Numbered from the stretch's first letter, positions 25,826 to 36,723 are shown. The stretch is 64,000 nt of DNA from JAWKUK01 sp041398605 (GCA_041398605.1 JAWKUK010000026.1:42465-106464), one strand, 5' to 3'. Notes: generated from the sequence alone by a model not told the origin. Translations and numbers: made by a program.

Positions 25826-27981
25826 ATGTCACCCGAGCCCTCCCTCGCCGCCTGCCCGGCGGCCCGCCAGCTGGTCGACCCCGCGCCCGCTTCCGCACGG
25901 AATTGGGCCTCACCGAGCTGGGGCCTGGGCGCGGCGCTGGCGCTCCCTCGTCGCCGCCGCCTGCGCGGCGTCCTCTTGCCTCTGGCGTCGGCGCACCCGC
26001 AGGACACGGGGCGGACACGGGGAGAGCGTCGTCGCCGGCCCCAAGAAGGTCGATGTGTTCCACCCGGATCGCGAGCGGGCGGTGACGCCCTCTATGGCGG
26101 CCGGGCGATCATCCACATCGCATCGCTGCCGGAGAGCATCTGCTATCCGGTCGAGAACTCAGGCGTGACCCGTCGGCTCCTATACGAGGTCCACGAGTCG
26201 CTCTTGCTCCAGGACTGGGAGTACCACGACTACCGGCCGAGCGCCGCCGAGGCGTTTGTCGCCGAGGACCTCGTCGTGCTGAAGCCCGAGGCCGTGGGTC
26301 GCTATCCCGCGGCGACGGAGGTCAAGGTCGTGCGACGCGACGGCGAGGCGGGCCTGCGCGTCGTCCAGGCCATCTTCGGCGAGGTCACCGCGACCGACTC
26401 GGGGGTGCACCTCGTGCCGCGGTCGCCCGGTACTGGGATCGAGGCGCCCCTCGACGTCCCTGCGCAGGACATCGACCGGATCGAGCGCGGCTCGGTGTTC
26501 ACGTTCACGCTGCGCCAGGGCATGCGTTGGCACCCTCGATGGTGTATGCCGACGACCCCAAGGCCGTTGAGCGCATGGGCGAGCAGTTCCTCGACCCGCG
26601 CGACGTGCGCTTCTCCTGGGCGCTCTATGCGAACCCGGGCGTGGACTGCGACGAGAAGCGGTTCATGTTCGAGAAGATGACCGACTGCCGGATCGTCGAC
26701 GACCGGCGCGTGCGCTTCTTCTACCAGGAGCAATACGCGTTCTCGCTCGAGCAGATCGGCACGTCGCTGACGCTCATGCCGTCGCACATCTACGACCTGT
26801 CGGACCCGGACAACCCTGCGTACGACCCCAAGGCGACGGCGGCTGACCAGGCTGAGCACATCAACAAGAACCCGCACAACAAGCTCTGGGTGGGCCTGGG
26901 GCCGTACCGCGTCACGCAGTGGACGCAGCAGTACGTCCAGGCCGAGCGCTTCGCCGATGCGCAGGGCCGCACGCTGTACTTCGACCGCGCCAACGCCGGC
27001 TACTTCGACGTCATTCGTTGGCGTTACATCGACGACGACGAGGTCGCGATGAACGCGCTCGAGAACGGCGAGCTCGACTTCTTCGATCGCGTGAAGTCGA
27101 CCGACTACTTCGGCGAGCGCACGAGCCGCGAGGCGTTCAAGAAGTCCTTCTACAAGGGCTATCGCTACTTGGGGATGTACGGGTTCACGGGCTGGAACCT
27201 GTATCGCCCGCAGCTCAAGGACAAGGCGGTGCGTGACGCGATCGCGCACGCGTTTGACTTCAAGGAGTACCTGCGCACCAACTACTCGGGCCTCGCGCGC
27301 CAGACGACCGGGCCGGTGCCTTACGGGTCCGAGGGCTATCCGACCGACCTGGAGCCGTACCCCTACAGCCCTGACCGGGCCATCGAGCTCTTGGAGGAGG
27401 CCGGCTGGTATGACCGCGACGGCGATGACATCGCCGATAAGGACGGCGTCAAGCTCTCCATCGAGTTCCTGTACCCGTCCGGCAATGACGCCTCGAAGAC
27501 GTTCGGAACGAAGCTGCAGGAGTCCCTCAAGTCGATCGGCATCGAGCTGCGACTGACGACCCTCGAGTGGGCGACGTTCCTCGAGCGCCTGAAGAGCCGT
27601 GACTTCGACGGGTGCAACTTGGCCTGGATCCCGCCGCTGGAGTCGGACCCGGAGCAGCTCTGGCACTCCCGGCTCGGCGCGCGCGACGTGCGCTCGTCCA
27701 ACAACTCGGGCGTCCAAGACCCGAAGGTCGACGCGATGATCGCCGGCATCCAGGCCGAGACCGACACCGCGAAGCGCATGAAGCTGTGGCAGGAGTTCCA
27801 CCGCTACATCTACCTCGAGGTGCAGCCGTACCTCTTCATGTACAACGTGCCGTACAAGTTCGCGGTCACGCGCGAGTTCCGCGGGCTCCAGTCGTTCGCG
27901 ATCGATCCTGGCTATTCGCTGCGCCGTTGGTACTACTGGAACCCGGAGAGGCCTGGGCTGCGCAAGACGCTCGATCCCTGA
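25826..27981 (+). pseudogene. Second, paralogous peptide ABC solute-binding protein (SBP_bac_5), frameshifted
   Basis: This tandem paralogue of the preceding gene shares RIVDARTVRF-like and LWVGLGPYRVT blocks. The long intact part, 26527-27981, encodes about 484 residues from DPRDVRFSWALYANPG to the end RRWYYWNPERPGL. Two breaks lie in C runs. At 26088-26090, adding one C joins KKVDVFHPDRERAVTP to LYGGRAIIHIASLPES. At 26533-26535, adding one C restores RWHPSMV, matching RWHPSLV in the first paralogue. The N-terminal 60 or so residues from ATG 25826 cannot be assigned to one frame, so at least one further frame change is likely there. The true start is uncertain. It supplies the binding protein for the permeases that follow. 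Confidence 0.8.
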
Positions 27982-28015
27982 GCGCTTCGAACCTGCGCTG
28001 CGTCGCGCCGCGTCT

Positions 28016-28041
28016 CCAGGGGCAGGGCCGCCCGCCCCTGG
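28016..28041 (+). other. Stem-loop between binding-protein and permease genes
   Basis: An 8-base inverted repeat (CCAGGGGC / GCCCCTGG) with a 10-base loop lies in the 116-base spacer. Stem-loops at this place in binding-protein operons commonly protect the upstream message, giving more binding protein than permease. That role is inferred from position. Confidence 0.45.
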
Positions 28042-28097
28042 CGCGCGGCTTAGCGGCGCCCCCCCTCTCGCGAGCCTCTCCCCCCAGGACCAAGACG

Positions 28098-29597
28098 TTG
28101 CTGGCTTTTATTCTCCGGCGCCTCTTGCTGATGATCCCGACGACGCTCGGCGTCGCGTTCGTGATCTTCAGCATCTATCACGCTGCCCCCGGCGACCCCG
28201 CGACCGTGATGATGGGTGACCAGTCGTCCGGCAATGCCGGGGCCGACGGCGACACCGAGTCGAAGATCGACAAGTTCCGGCGGAAGCACGGGCTGGACCG
28301 CGCGTTCCTCGTTCAGTTCTTCGACTACATCGGGCCGTTCAATTTGAGCCCGGACGGGCACCCCTGGTTCAGCTCTCCGCGCACCGAGCGCGAGACACGC
28401 GAGGTCGAGGTCGTCGACCCAGCGAGCGGCGCGACGCGGATCGTCCTCGAGGGCGTGCCGGTCGCGATCGAGCACCTGTACGAGACCCCGGAGGACGAGC
28501 GCGCGCGGCTCGACGCCGCCGTCGCGGCGCTCGCCGACGACGAGGCCGAGGCGCAGTGGGCGAGCGCCCGCGAGACGCTGAGCGCGTCAGGCGCGCGCCG
28601 CGCGCAGCCTCCGATCTACAAGGCGCTGTACGCGCGCCGGCTCGTCGCGCCTTCGGAAGCCGGGGGCGTCGCGCGCCTCTGTGACACGCTCGAGGCCCTC
28701 ACCGCAGCGACCCCCGAGCTGGACCCGAGCCTCGCGGCAGGGTCCGATGCGGCGCGCCATCGCTTGCGGCGTTGGTTCGCGTGGTACTACGCCAACGGCG
28801 GGTACCGCACCCAGAACACGGGCGAGAAGCGCTTTGGCGGCTTGCTCGCGCTCGACCTCGGCAACGAGATGCAGTCGAACGTCTCCGTCATCGAGGAGCT
28901 CGGCCGACGGTTGAAGGTCACGGTGCCGCTCTCGCTGACGTCGGTGTTCCTGTCGTACCTGTTGGCGCTGCCGTTGGGCATCTTCTCGGCGCGCCGCCAG
29001 GGTCGGCCGATCGACGCGATCACGACGACCGGGCTCTTCCTCCTGTATTCGATCCCGACGTTCTGGGCGGGCTTGATGCTGATCCTCGTCATGGGGAAGA
29101 CCGGCCTCGACCTCTTGCCGGTGATCGGCTTGATGGACAAGGACTGGGACACGTTCTCGCCGTTTGGCAAGGTCTGGGACATCGTCCTGCACTCCGTGTT
29201 GCCAGTGGTCACGCTGACCTACGGCAGCCTCGCCTACCTCTCGCGGCAGATGCGCGGCGGGCTGCTGGACGTCATCCGGCAAGACTACATCCGCACCGCG
29301 CGCGCCAAGGGCCTCGATGACGACACGGTCGTGTACAAGCACGCGCTGCGCAACTCGATGATCCCGGTGTTGACCCTGCTGGCCTCGATCTTGCCGGTCT
29401 TGATCGGCGGCTCGGTCATCGTCGAGCGTGTGTTCAACATCCTCGGCATGGGCAGCTACGCCTACGAAGGGCTCCTGCGGCGTGACTTCTACATCGTGAT
29501 GGCGACGACGCTCTTTGTCGGCGTGATGACGCAGCTCGGCATTCTGCTGTCGGACATCATGTATTCGCTCGTCGACCCGCGGATCCGCCTGCGCTGA
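28098..29597 (+). CDS. Peptide ABC transporter permease (DppB/OppB-like) with about 230-residue insert
   Basis: A 499-residue permease, about 170 residues longer than normal. It opens LAFILRRLLLMIPTTLGVAF, the DppB start, from TTG 28098 (no ATG is available near the first helix). Between helix 1 and the core lies a large hydrophilic, Ala/Glu-rich segment (about 35-265). The core contains LKVTVPLSLTSVFLSYLLAL, the EAA loop DYIRTARAKGLDDDTVVYKH and the family terminus YSLVDPRIRLR. It is followed 3 bases later by the partner permease. Confidence 0.92.
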   Translation: MLAFILRRLLLMIPTTLGVAFVIFSIYHAAPGDPATVMMGDQSSGNAGADGDTESKIDKFRRKHGLDRAFLVQFFDYIGPFNLSPDGHPWFSSPRTERETREVEVVDPASGATRIVLEGVPVAIEHLYETPEDERARLDAAVAALADDEAEAQWASARETLSASGARRAQPPIYKALYARRLVAPSEAGGVARLCDTLEALTAATPELDPSLAAGSDAARHRLRRWFAWYYANGGYRTQNTGEKRFGGLLALDLGNEMQSNVSVIEELGRRLKVTVPLSLTSVFLSYLLALPLGIFSARRQGRPIDAITTTGLFLLYSIPTFWAGLMLILVMGKTGLDLLPVIGLMDKDWDTFSPFGKVWDIVLHSVLPVVTLTYGSLAYLSRQMRGGLLDVIRQDYIRTARAKGLDDDTVVYKHALRNSMIPVLTLLASILPVLIGGSVIVERVFNILGMGSYAYEGLLRRDFYIVMATTLFVGVMTQLGILLSDIMYSLVDPRIRLR

Positions 29598-29600
29598 GCC

Positions 29601-31457
29601 ATGACCCAGTCCCATTCAGCGAACCCGGGGACCGCGAGCCACACGCTGGCTCCGACGTCCGAGGCCGCGCCCGCGGAGCGCTTCTATTCCAAGGACTATT
29701 GGGACCTCGTCTTCGAGCAACTGGGCCGCCGCAAGCTGTTCAAGGTCGCGTTGGCGATCCTGACGGCGCTGTACGGTGTCGCGGCGTTCGCGCCGCTGCT
29801 CGTCAACGACAAGCCCTACATGGTCGAGTCGGTGGACACGACCGCGTACACGAGCGCCGTTCGCACGCTGCGTGTCACGATCTCCAGCTCGAACCGGCTC
29901 GCCAAGCAGACGGACGAGGCGTACGCGGCCTCGGTCGCCGACAAGCCCGCCGCCGAGCCGACGCGCGGCGGCGCGTTCGCGGTCGAGCTCGGCGCCGCAC
30001 GGCTGCGCCTCGCGACGCTGCGCAGCGCGCTGCCGCCCGACAAGTACGCGCCGCTGGATGAGATCGAGGCCTTACTGGACCAAGGCGAAGCCAAGCTGAC
30101 CGCGGACGGCCCGGCGGCCGTCGAAGCGCTGACTACGGCGACGGCCCTCGCGAGGCAGCTCGGCAAGGACTACGCCGCCTGGGATCCCGCGCAGCCGGAC
30201 ACCGCGGGCGTGGACCTCGTCGGCCAGCGCGAGCACCCCCTGTGGGAGTCGCTGAAGTCGTGGGAGATCTTCTTCATGACGCTCTGGCTCCTGACGGCCG
30301 CCTGGCCGCTCTGGAACCGTGTCGTCAACGGGCTCGTGCTCCGGCGTGACCGCGAGCGCATTCGGCGCGCGCGACGCTGGAAGCTCCTCGGCGTGCTCGC
30401 CCTGTCGCTCGTGGCCACGTTCGTGTGGCGGGCGCAGCTAGGCAGCGGGCGCTCGGGGCTGGATGTCGCGCCGCACAAGGAAGGGCTCGCCAAGGGGACC
30501 ATCCACCTCGTCGCCGAGGGTCGGACCCTGCGCGAGGCGCAGACGGACCCGACCGCGGTCGGTCGGATCGAGTGGGCGCCGGTGCGCTACGGCTACGCCG
30601 AGTCGACCGTGGTGGAGAAGTTCCGCCCGCCGACCTGGCGCGCCGAGGGGGAGATCGACCCCGCGACCGGCCGCCTCGTGCACCCGAAGTGGGCGCTCGA
30701 CGCCGAGACGATCGGGGACCGCGCCGTCGGCCAGCCGATGGTGATCCGCCCCGGCGAGCCCGAAGCCAACGCCTGGAACCGGCATATCGCGGGCACCGAC
30801 GAGCTCGGGCGCGACTTCTTCGGCCGCATGATTTGGGGCAGCCGCGTCAGCCTCTCTGTCGGCATCGTGTCGGCGCTCATACTGACCGTGATCGGCGTGA
30901 TCATCGGCTCGATCGCGGGCTTCTTCGGCGGCTGGATCGACACGCTGATCATGCGCATGATCGAGATCCTGCAGTCGATCCCGTCGTTCTTCCTGATCCT
31001 GCTCGCGATGGCGTTCACGAACCCTGAGGTGCTGCCGCCGATCTTCGCGATCGTGCTCGTCATCGGCTGCATCGGTTGGACCGGGGTCGCGCGCCTCGTG
31101 CGCGGCGAGTTCCTGCGGCTGCGCGAGCAGGAGTTCGTGGTCGCGGCGCGCGCGCTGGGCTTCTCCAACGCGCGCACGATCTTCCGGCACGTGCTCCCCA
31201 ACGCGTTGTCGCCCGTGCTCGTCGCGGCGGCGTTTGCGGTCGCGTCCGGCATCCTGATCGAGTCCGCGATCTCGTTCCTTGGCTTCGGTGTTCAGCAGCC
31301 CGAGGCGTCGTGGGGCTCGCTCGTGAACGAGACGCGTAACACGTCCTACTGGTGGATCCAGGTCTTCCCGGGCGTGCTGATCTTCGTCACGGTCACCTGC
31401 TACAACCTCGTCGGCGACGCGGTGCGCGACGCGCTCGACCCCAAGATGAAAGTCTGA
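29601..31457 (+). CDS. Peptide ABC transporter permease (DppC/OppC-like), twice normal length
   Basis: A 618-residue permease. Helix 1 is at about 48-68. An Ala/Leu-rich soluble segment follows (about 75-205), then two extra predicted helices (near 222-242 and 262-280) and a second soluble segment. The conserved core begins at about 395 with GTDELGRDFFGRMIWGSRVS. The EAA loop is EFVVAARALGFSNARTIFRH. It ends NLVGDAVRDALDPKMKV, typical for DppC. The extra domains parallel those of its DppB partner, suggesting they contact each other or a large binding protein outside the membrane. Confidence 0.92.
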   Translation: MTQSHSANPGTASHTLAPTSEAAPAERFYSKDYWDLVFEQLGRRKLFKVALAILTALYGVAAFAPLLVNDKPYMVESVDTTAYTSAVRTLRVTISSSNRLAKQTDEAYAASVADKPAAEPTRGGAFAVELGAARLRLATLRSALPPDKYAPLDEIEALLDQGEAKLTADGPAAVEALTTATALARQLGKDYAAWDPAQPDTAGVDLVGQREHPLWESLKSWEIFFMTLWLLTAAWPLWNRVVNGLVLRRDRERIRRARRWKLLGVLALSLVATFVWRAQLGSGRSGLDVAPHKEGLAKGTIHLVAEGRTLREAQTDPTAVGRIEWAPVRYGYAESTVVEKFRPPTWRAEGEIDPATGRLVHPKWALDAETIGDRAVGQPMVIRPGEPEANAWNRHIAGTDELGRDFFGRMIWGSRVSLSVGIVSALILTVIGVIIGSIAGFFGGWIDTLIMRMIEILQSIPSFFLILLAMAFTNPEVLPPIFAIVLVIGCIGWTGVARLVRGEFLRLREQEFVVAARALGFSNARTIFRHVLPNALSPVLVAAAFAVASGILIESAISFLGFGVQQPEASWGSLVNETRNTSYWWIQVFPGVLIFVTVTCYNLVGDAVRDALDPKMKV

Positions 31458-31460
31458 CGC

Positions 31461-32524
<1,064 letters not shown>

Positions 32525-32525
<1 letters not shown>

Positions 32526-33559
32526 TGAGCGAGACCCCGCTGCTCGAGGTCCACGGCCTCACGAAGCACTTTCCGATCACCAAGGGCGTCTTCGGCCGGC
32601 GCGCCGGCGAGGTGCGCGCGGTCGATGGGCTCGACTTCACGCTCGGGCGGCGCGAGACGCTCGCGATCGTCGGCGAATCGGGGTGTGGCAAGACCACCGC
32701 CGGGCGCTCGCTGCTGCGCCTGATCGAGCCGACCGCCGGGCGCGCGCTCTATCGGCCCGAAGCCGAGTCGGGCGGCGCGGCGCCGATCGACCTGTTCCAG
32801 CTCTCGCAGGCCGAGCTGCGGCCGCTGCGGCGCGACCTCCAGATCATCTTCCAGGACCCGTTCGCGTCGTTGAACCCGCGTATCACGGTCGGCAACGCGA
32901 TCGGCGAGGCGCTGCGCGTGCACGGGATCGCCCGGGGCGCCGACGTGGACGACCGCGTCGTCGCGCTGCTCGGCAAGGTCGGGCTGCGCCCGGACGTGAA
33001 GAACCGGTTCCCGCACGAGTTCTCGGGCGGCCAGCGGCAACGGGTTGGGATCGCGCGCGCGCTCGCGTTGGCGCCGAAGTTGATCGTGTGCGACGAGGCC
33101 GTGTCTGCGCTCGATGTGTCGATCCAAGCGCAGGTCATCAACCTGCTGAAGGACCTGCAGACCGAGTTCGGGCTCGCGTACCTCTTCATCGCGCACGACC
33201 TGTCCGTTGTGAAGTACATCTCCGATCGCGTGGCCGTGATGTACCTCGGGCGGATCGTCGAGCTCGGGCGCACGGCGGACATCTTCGAGCGGCCGCAGCA
33301 CCCTTATACGCAGGCGCTGCTCTCCGCGATCCCGCGCCCGGACCCGCGGGAGCGGCGTGAGCGAGTGGTGCTGACGGGTGATGTGCCCTCGCCGATCTCG
33401 CCGCCCACGGGCTGCCACTTTCACACGCGTTGCCCTGTGGCGCAGAAGGGCCTGTGTGACGTGACCTACCCCGCGCCGAAGGTGGCGCCCGGGGCCGTCG
33501 CAACGGGGCCGGACTCCCACACGGCGGCCTGCCACCTCGTCGGGGGAGCGACCGCGTGA
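32525..33559 (+). CDS. Peptide ABC transporter ATP-binding protein (DppF/OppF-like)
   Basis: A 344-residue ATPase. Walker A is AIVGESGCGKTTAGRS, the signature FSGGQRQRVGIARAL, and Walker B LIVCDEAVSALD, with Ala in place of the usual Pro after the catalytic Glu. The C-terminal extension includes GCHFHTRCPVAQKG. ATG 32525 is chosen over GTG 32522 for its one-base overlap with the preceding stop. Its stop overlaps the GTG start of regB, so the sensor kinase is translationally coupled to this importer. Confidence 0.95.
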
Positions 33560-34905
33560 GCGCGATGCTAGCGCTGACCCAGTCGGGCGCCCCGCGCGAC
33601 CGCGCGACGATCAACTTCGAGTGGCTGATCATGCTGCGTTGGGCAGCGGTGCTCGGCCAGCTCGTCACGGTGCTCGTCGTTCACTACGCGTTGGCCGTCG
33701 TGCTGCCGATGCCGGCGATCTTCGCTGTGCTCGCCACCGAGGTCGCGACCAACGCGTTCTTGATCGCGCGGCAGCGGCGCTATCAGCGCAGCCTCGCGAC
33801 GTCCGACGAGGTGGATCGGAACGCGTCGCGCAACGAGCTGGAGCTCCTGCAGACCATCTCGATGGTGTTCGATACGGTGCTCGTGTTTGCGCTGCTCGCG
33901 CTGACGGGCGGCGCGTCGAACCCGTTCAGCGCGTTCTTGTTGGTGCACGTCGTGCTCGCGGGGGCGCTCTTGCGGCCGCGTTATTCGCTGATCGGCGCGG
34001 GTTTTGTCGCGGTCGCGGTGGTCATGTTGCCGTTTGTCTCGCGCGAGCTGCCGGTCCTGCACGAGCGGCCGAAGCTCGCTGCGTGGGGGACGGTCGTCGC
34101 GATCGCGCTGACGTCGCTGCTCGTCGCTTTTTTCACGTCGCGCGTGCGCGCCGCGCTCGACCGGCGCTCGTATCAGCTACAGCTCCAGCGCGAGCGCCAA
34201 CAGCGCGCGCGGCACCTCGAGTCGCTCGGGACGCTGGCCGCAGGCGCCGCGCACGAGCTCGGGACTCCGCTCTCGACGATCGCCGTCGTCGCCAAGGAGC
34301 TAGAGCGCGCGCTCGAGAAGCTCGACGCGCCCGTCGATGTGCTCGGCGACGCGCGCCTCGTGCGCGAAGAGGTCGCGCGCTGCCGGCGCATCCTCGACCG
34401 CATGAACGTCGATGCCGGCGAGCAGGCGGGCGAGCCGCTCGTGCACGCGGAGGTCGGCGCCTTGGTCTCGCACGTCGTCGCGGAGCTGCAAGAGCCCGAG
34501 CGCGTCGACGTCCGCGTCGAGCCGAACGCTTCGGTGCTCTCGGTGCGGGTGCCGCGCGAAGGCCTCACGACGGCGCTGCGCGCGCTCGTGCAGAACGCGC
34601 TCGACGCGAGCCAGCCGGAGCAATCCGTCGCCCTGCGGGCCTCGGTCTCGGCGGGGGACCTCGAGCTCTTCGTGGTCGATCAGGGCCACGGGATGGAGCC
34701 TGAGCACGTCGCCCGGGCCGGCGAGCCGTTTTTCACCACGAAGGAGCCCGGCCGCGGGATGGGCCTCGGCGTCTACCTGGCTCGGTCCGTCGTCGAGCGG
34801 CTGGGGGGGGCCCTTGAGTACACCTCCCGGGTGGGGGCGGGCACCACGGTCAAGGTCACTTTGCCGCTCTCCGGGTTGGCGCGACCGGCCCGCGGCGCAG
34901 GCTGA
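33556..34905 (+). CDS. regB: RegB/PrrB-family redox sensor histidine kinase
   Basis: A 449-residue membrane kinase. Six hydrophobic segments fill residues about 25-200. The quinone-binding motif of RegB, GGxxNPF, is present as GGASNPF (118-124). The H-box is GAAHELGTPLSTIAVVAKEL with phospho-acceptor His233. The redox box cysteine of RegB is conserved as Cys276 in VARCRRIL. The ATPase part has NALDAS, GHGMEPE, PFFTTKEPGRGMGLGVYLA. RegB senses quinone pool and thiol redox state and phosphorylates RegA. GTG 33556 overlaps the importer ATPase stop (GTGA). Its neighbour regA and the respiratory operon downstream fit this role. Confidence 0.93.
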   Translation: MSAMLALTQSGAPRDRATINFEWLIMLRWAAVLGQLVTVLVVHYALAVVLPMPAIFAVLATEVATNAFLIARQRRYQRSLATSDEVDRNASRNELELLQTISMVFDTVLVFALLALTGGASNPFSAFLLVHVVLAGALLRPRYSLIGAGFVAVAVVMLPFVSRELPVLHERPKLAAWGTVVAIALTSLLVAFFTSRVRAALDRRSYQLQLQRERQQRARHLESLGTLAAGAAHELGTPLSTIAVVAKELERALEKLDAPVDVLGDARLVREEVARCRRILDRMNVDAGEQAGEPLVHAEVGALVSHVVAELQEPERVDVRVEPNASVLSVRVPREGLTTALRALVQNALDASQPEQSVALRASVSAGDLELFVVDQGHGMEPEHVARAGEPFFTTKEPGRGMGLGVYLARSVVERLGGALEYTSRVGAGTTVKVTLPLSGLARPARGAG

Positions 34906-35051
34906 TACCCTCCATGCGCGGTTTCAGAGGTGTCACCCGCCATGGGCTGGCCCATGAGGGTGCTCGCGAGCAGGCCCAATTGAGGGGAAACGGGCTGCGG
35001 CGCGGCGCCCCACTCGCACCGAACCCGACAAGCCCTATCATCTTCGCCCCC

Positions 35052-35624
35052 ATGTCCACTCCCGAAACCCCCCGCACCATGCTCCTCGTCGATGACGACG
35101 AGGTCCTCCGCGAACGGCTCGCCCGCGCCCTGCGCGAGCGGGGCTACGAGGTTCGCACCGCCGGCAACGTCGACGATGCCATCGTCCTCGCCGAGCAGGA
35201 GTCCCCCGAGTACGCAGTGATCGACCTGCGCATGCCCGGCAAGGGCGGCTTGGACCTCCTACGTGAGCTCCACCGCATCGACGCCGGCACGCGCAGCCTG
35301 ATCCTGACGGGCTACGGCTCGATCGCGACCACCGTCGACGCCATCCGCCTCGGCGCCGTGAACTTCATTCCGAAGCCGGCCGACGCGGACGAAGTCGTCG
35401 CGGCGTTCGAGAAGTACGAACGCGGCGACCCGATCGAAGGCGCCGTCGCGACCGCTAGCTACCGCGCACCGACGCTCGCGCGCATGGAGTGGGAGCACAT
35501 CCAGCGCGTCCTCGGTGACACCGGCGGCAACATTTCTGAGGCAGCGCGTCGCTTGGGCATCCACCGCCGTTCGCTGCAGCGCAAGCTCGCGCGGCAGGCG
35601 CCCCGCGAGCGCGGCCAGAGCTGA
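35052..35624 (+). CDS. regA: RegA/PrrA-family response regulator
   Basis: A 190-residue regulator. The receiver domain has the acidic pocket LLVDDDE, phospho-acceptor Asp58 in VIDLRMPGKGG, and the conserved Thr/Lys in LTGYGS and PKPAD. A short proline linker is followed by the Fis-type helix-turn-helix RMEWEHIQRVLGDTGGNISE and ARRLGIHRRSLQRKLA, nearly the RegA consensus. ATG 35052 starts the receiver. A 146-base spacer separates it from regB. RegA homologues control respiratory and carbon/nitrogen operons; the ACIII-caa3 operon starting 357 bases downstream is the obvious candidate target. Confidence 0.94.
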   Translation: MSTPETPRTMLLVDDDEVLRERLARALRERGYEVRTAGNVDDAIVLAEQESPEYAVIDLRMPGKGGLDLLRELHRIDAGTRSLILTGYGSIATTVDAIRLGAVNFIPKPADADEVVAAFEKYERGDPIEGAVATASYRAPTLARMEWEHIQRVLGDTGGNISEAARRLGIHRRSLQRKLARQAPRERGQS

Positions 35625-35644
35625 TCCGTCGGAGACTTCCGACC

Positions 35645-35679
35645 AACGCACGCTCGGTACTCGGTACCGAGCGTGCGTT
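35645..35679 (+). terminator. Perfect 15-base hairpin after regA
   Basis: AACGCACGCTCGGTA and its exact reverse complement flank a 5-base loop, 20 bases after the regA stop. Only a weak T-content follows. It probably ends the importer-regBA transcript and insulates the respiratory operon; the symmetry could also be a protein-binding site. Confidence 0.7.
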
Positions 35680-35981
35680 CTGCGTTGTGGGGGCACGAAG
35701 TTGCATTCCGCGGGCCGGCCTGGGTGGCGTGATTCGTGCGACGGCCCGCCACACTTTCCTACTTGAAAAATGGCGAGCAATCGCTCGTGCGACTGCTTAC
35801 CGCATTTTCTCAGAGGGTCCGGGTCTCTATCCTCTCGGCGTCGATCCCCTCGCTCGACGTCCAGCGCTTGGCTCGGAACGTCGATGACCTGGGGAACGGT
35901 GCGCTTCAAGGCGCCTTGACTTGACACGACCTCCTCGCGCGCCGGCCCCTCCGGCGCCGCGGCTCCCCGAGGCGAACCAAC
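35680..35981 (+). promoter_or_regulatory. Leader and promoter region of the respiratory operon
   Basis: About 300 bases with no gene. The tract 35750-35820 is the most AT-rich part of the neighbourhood and includes TTGAAAAATGG and CGCATTTTCTC, the likeliest place for the operon promoter. An imperfect inverted repeat CGAGC-AATC-GCTCG lies at about 35773-35786. No well-spaced -35/-10 pair or clear RegA site can be asserted. Confidence 0.45.
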
Positions 35982-36632
35982 ATGGCTGCGTTCCACTTCC
36001 CCCGCTGGACGAACCACTTCCTCTACCTGATCCCGGCCGGAGCGCTCGGCGGGGTCGTGTACGCGGTCGTGCTCGTCTGGTTTGCCTTTTCTCCGAAGAC
36101 GCTGGCGGTCGGCTACGCGCCCGAGCAGCCGGTGCCCTTCAGTCACGCGGTCCACGCGGGGCAGCTCGGCCTCGACTGCCGTTACTGCCACAACACGGTC
36201 GAGTCGATGGCTCACGCTGCCGTGCCGCCCGCGGCGACGTGCATGAACTGCCACGACAAGATCTGGACCGATAGCCCGAAGCTCGAGCCCGTGCGCGCCG
36301 CGTACACGGCCGGCGACGCGCTCAAGTGGGTCCGAGTGCACGACTTGGCCGACTACGCCTACTTCGACCACAGCGCGCACGTGAACCGTGGCATCGGCTG
36401 TGTGTCGTGCCACGGGCGCATCGACCAGATGGAGGTCGTCACGCAGCAGAAGCCGCTCTCGATGGGGTGGTGCCTCGAGTGCCACCGCAACCCGGAGCCG
36501 AACCTGCGCCCGGTGTCCGAGATCACGAACATGGCTTGGACCGCTCCGACGACCGAGAAGCAGACGCTGGACCTCGCGCAGGTCGTTGAGATGGCCCACC
36601 CCCAGGAGTCCTGCTCCACCTGCCACAGGTGA
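35982..36632 (+). CDS. actA: Alternative complex III subunit ActA, pentaheme cytochrome c
   Basis: A 216-residue membrane-anchored cytochrome (helix about 14-36). Five CXXCH heme sites are visible: CRYCH, CMNCH, CVSCH, CLECH and CSTCH, the last near the C-terminus. This is the usual ActA size and heme number. It accepts electrons inside alternative complex III, a quinol:electron-acceptor oxidoreductase replacing cytochrome bc1. First gene of the operon, 91 bases before actB. Confidence 0.95.
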   Translation: MAAFHFPRWTNHFLYLIPAGALGGVVYAVVLVWFAFSPKTLAVGYAPEQPVPFSHAVHAGQLGLDCRYCHNTVESMAHAAVPPAATCMNCHDKIWTDSPKLEPVRAAYTAGDALKWVRVHDLADYAYFDHSAHVNRGIGCVSCHGRIDQMEVVTQQKPLSMGWCLECHRNPEPNLRPVSEITNMAWTAPTTEKQTLDLAQVVEMAHPQESCSTCHR

Positions 36633-36723
36633 GCGCGCAGGACGCGCGCGCCGCGCTCTGCGCGGCGCGGCTCCACTCCCCCCGATCAAGCTGCCCACAC
36701 TGCCCGAATCCTTGGGCCTGACG

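Noticed and set aside
35680..35981. A specific RegA binding site before actA
   Set aside because: Partial GCG/CGC half-sites can be found, but they are common in DNA of this GC content and no copy matches a known consensus with correct spacing.
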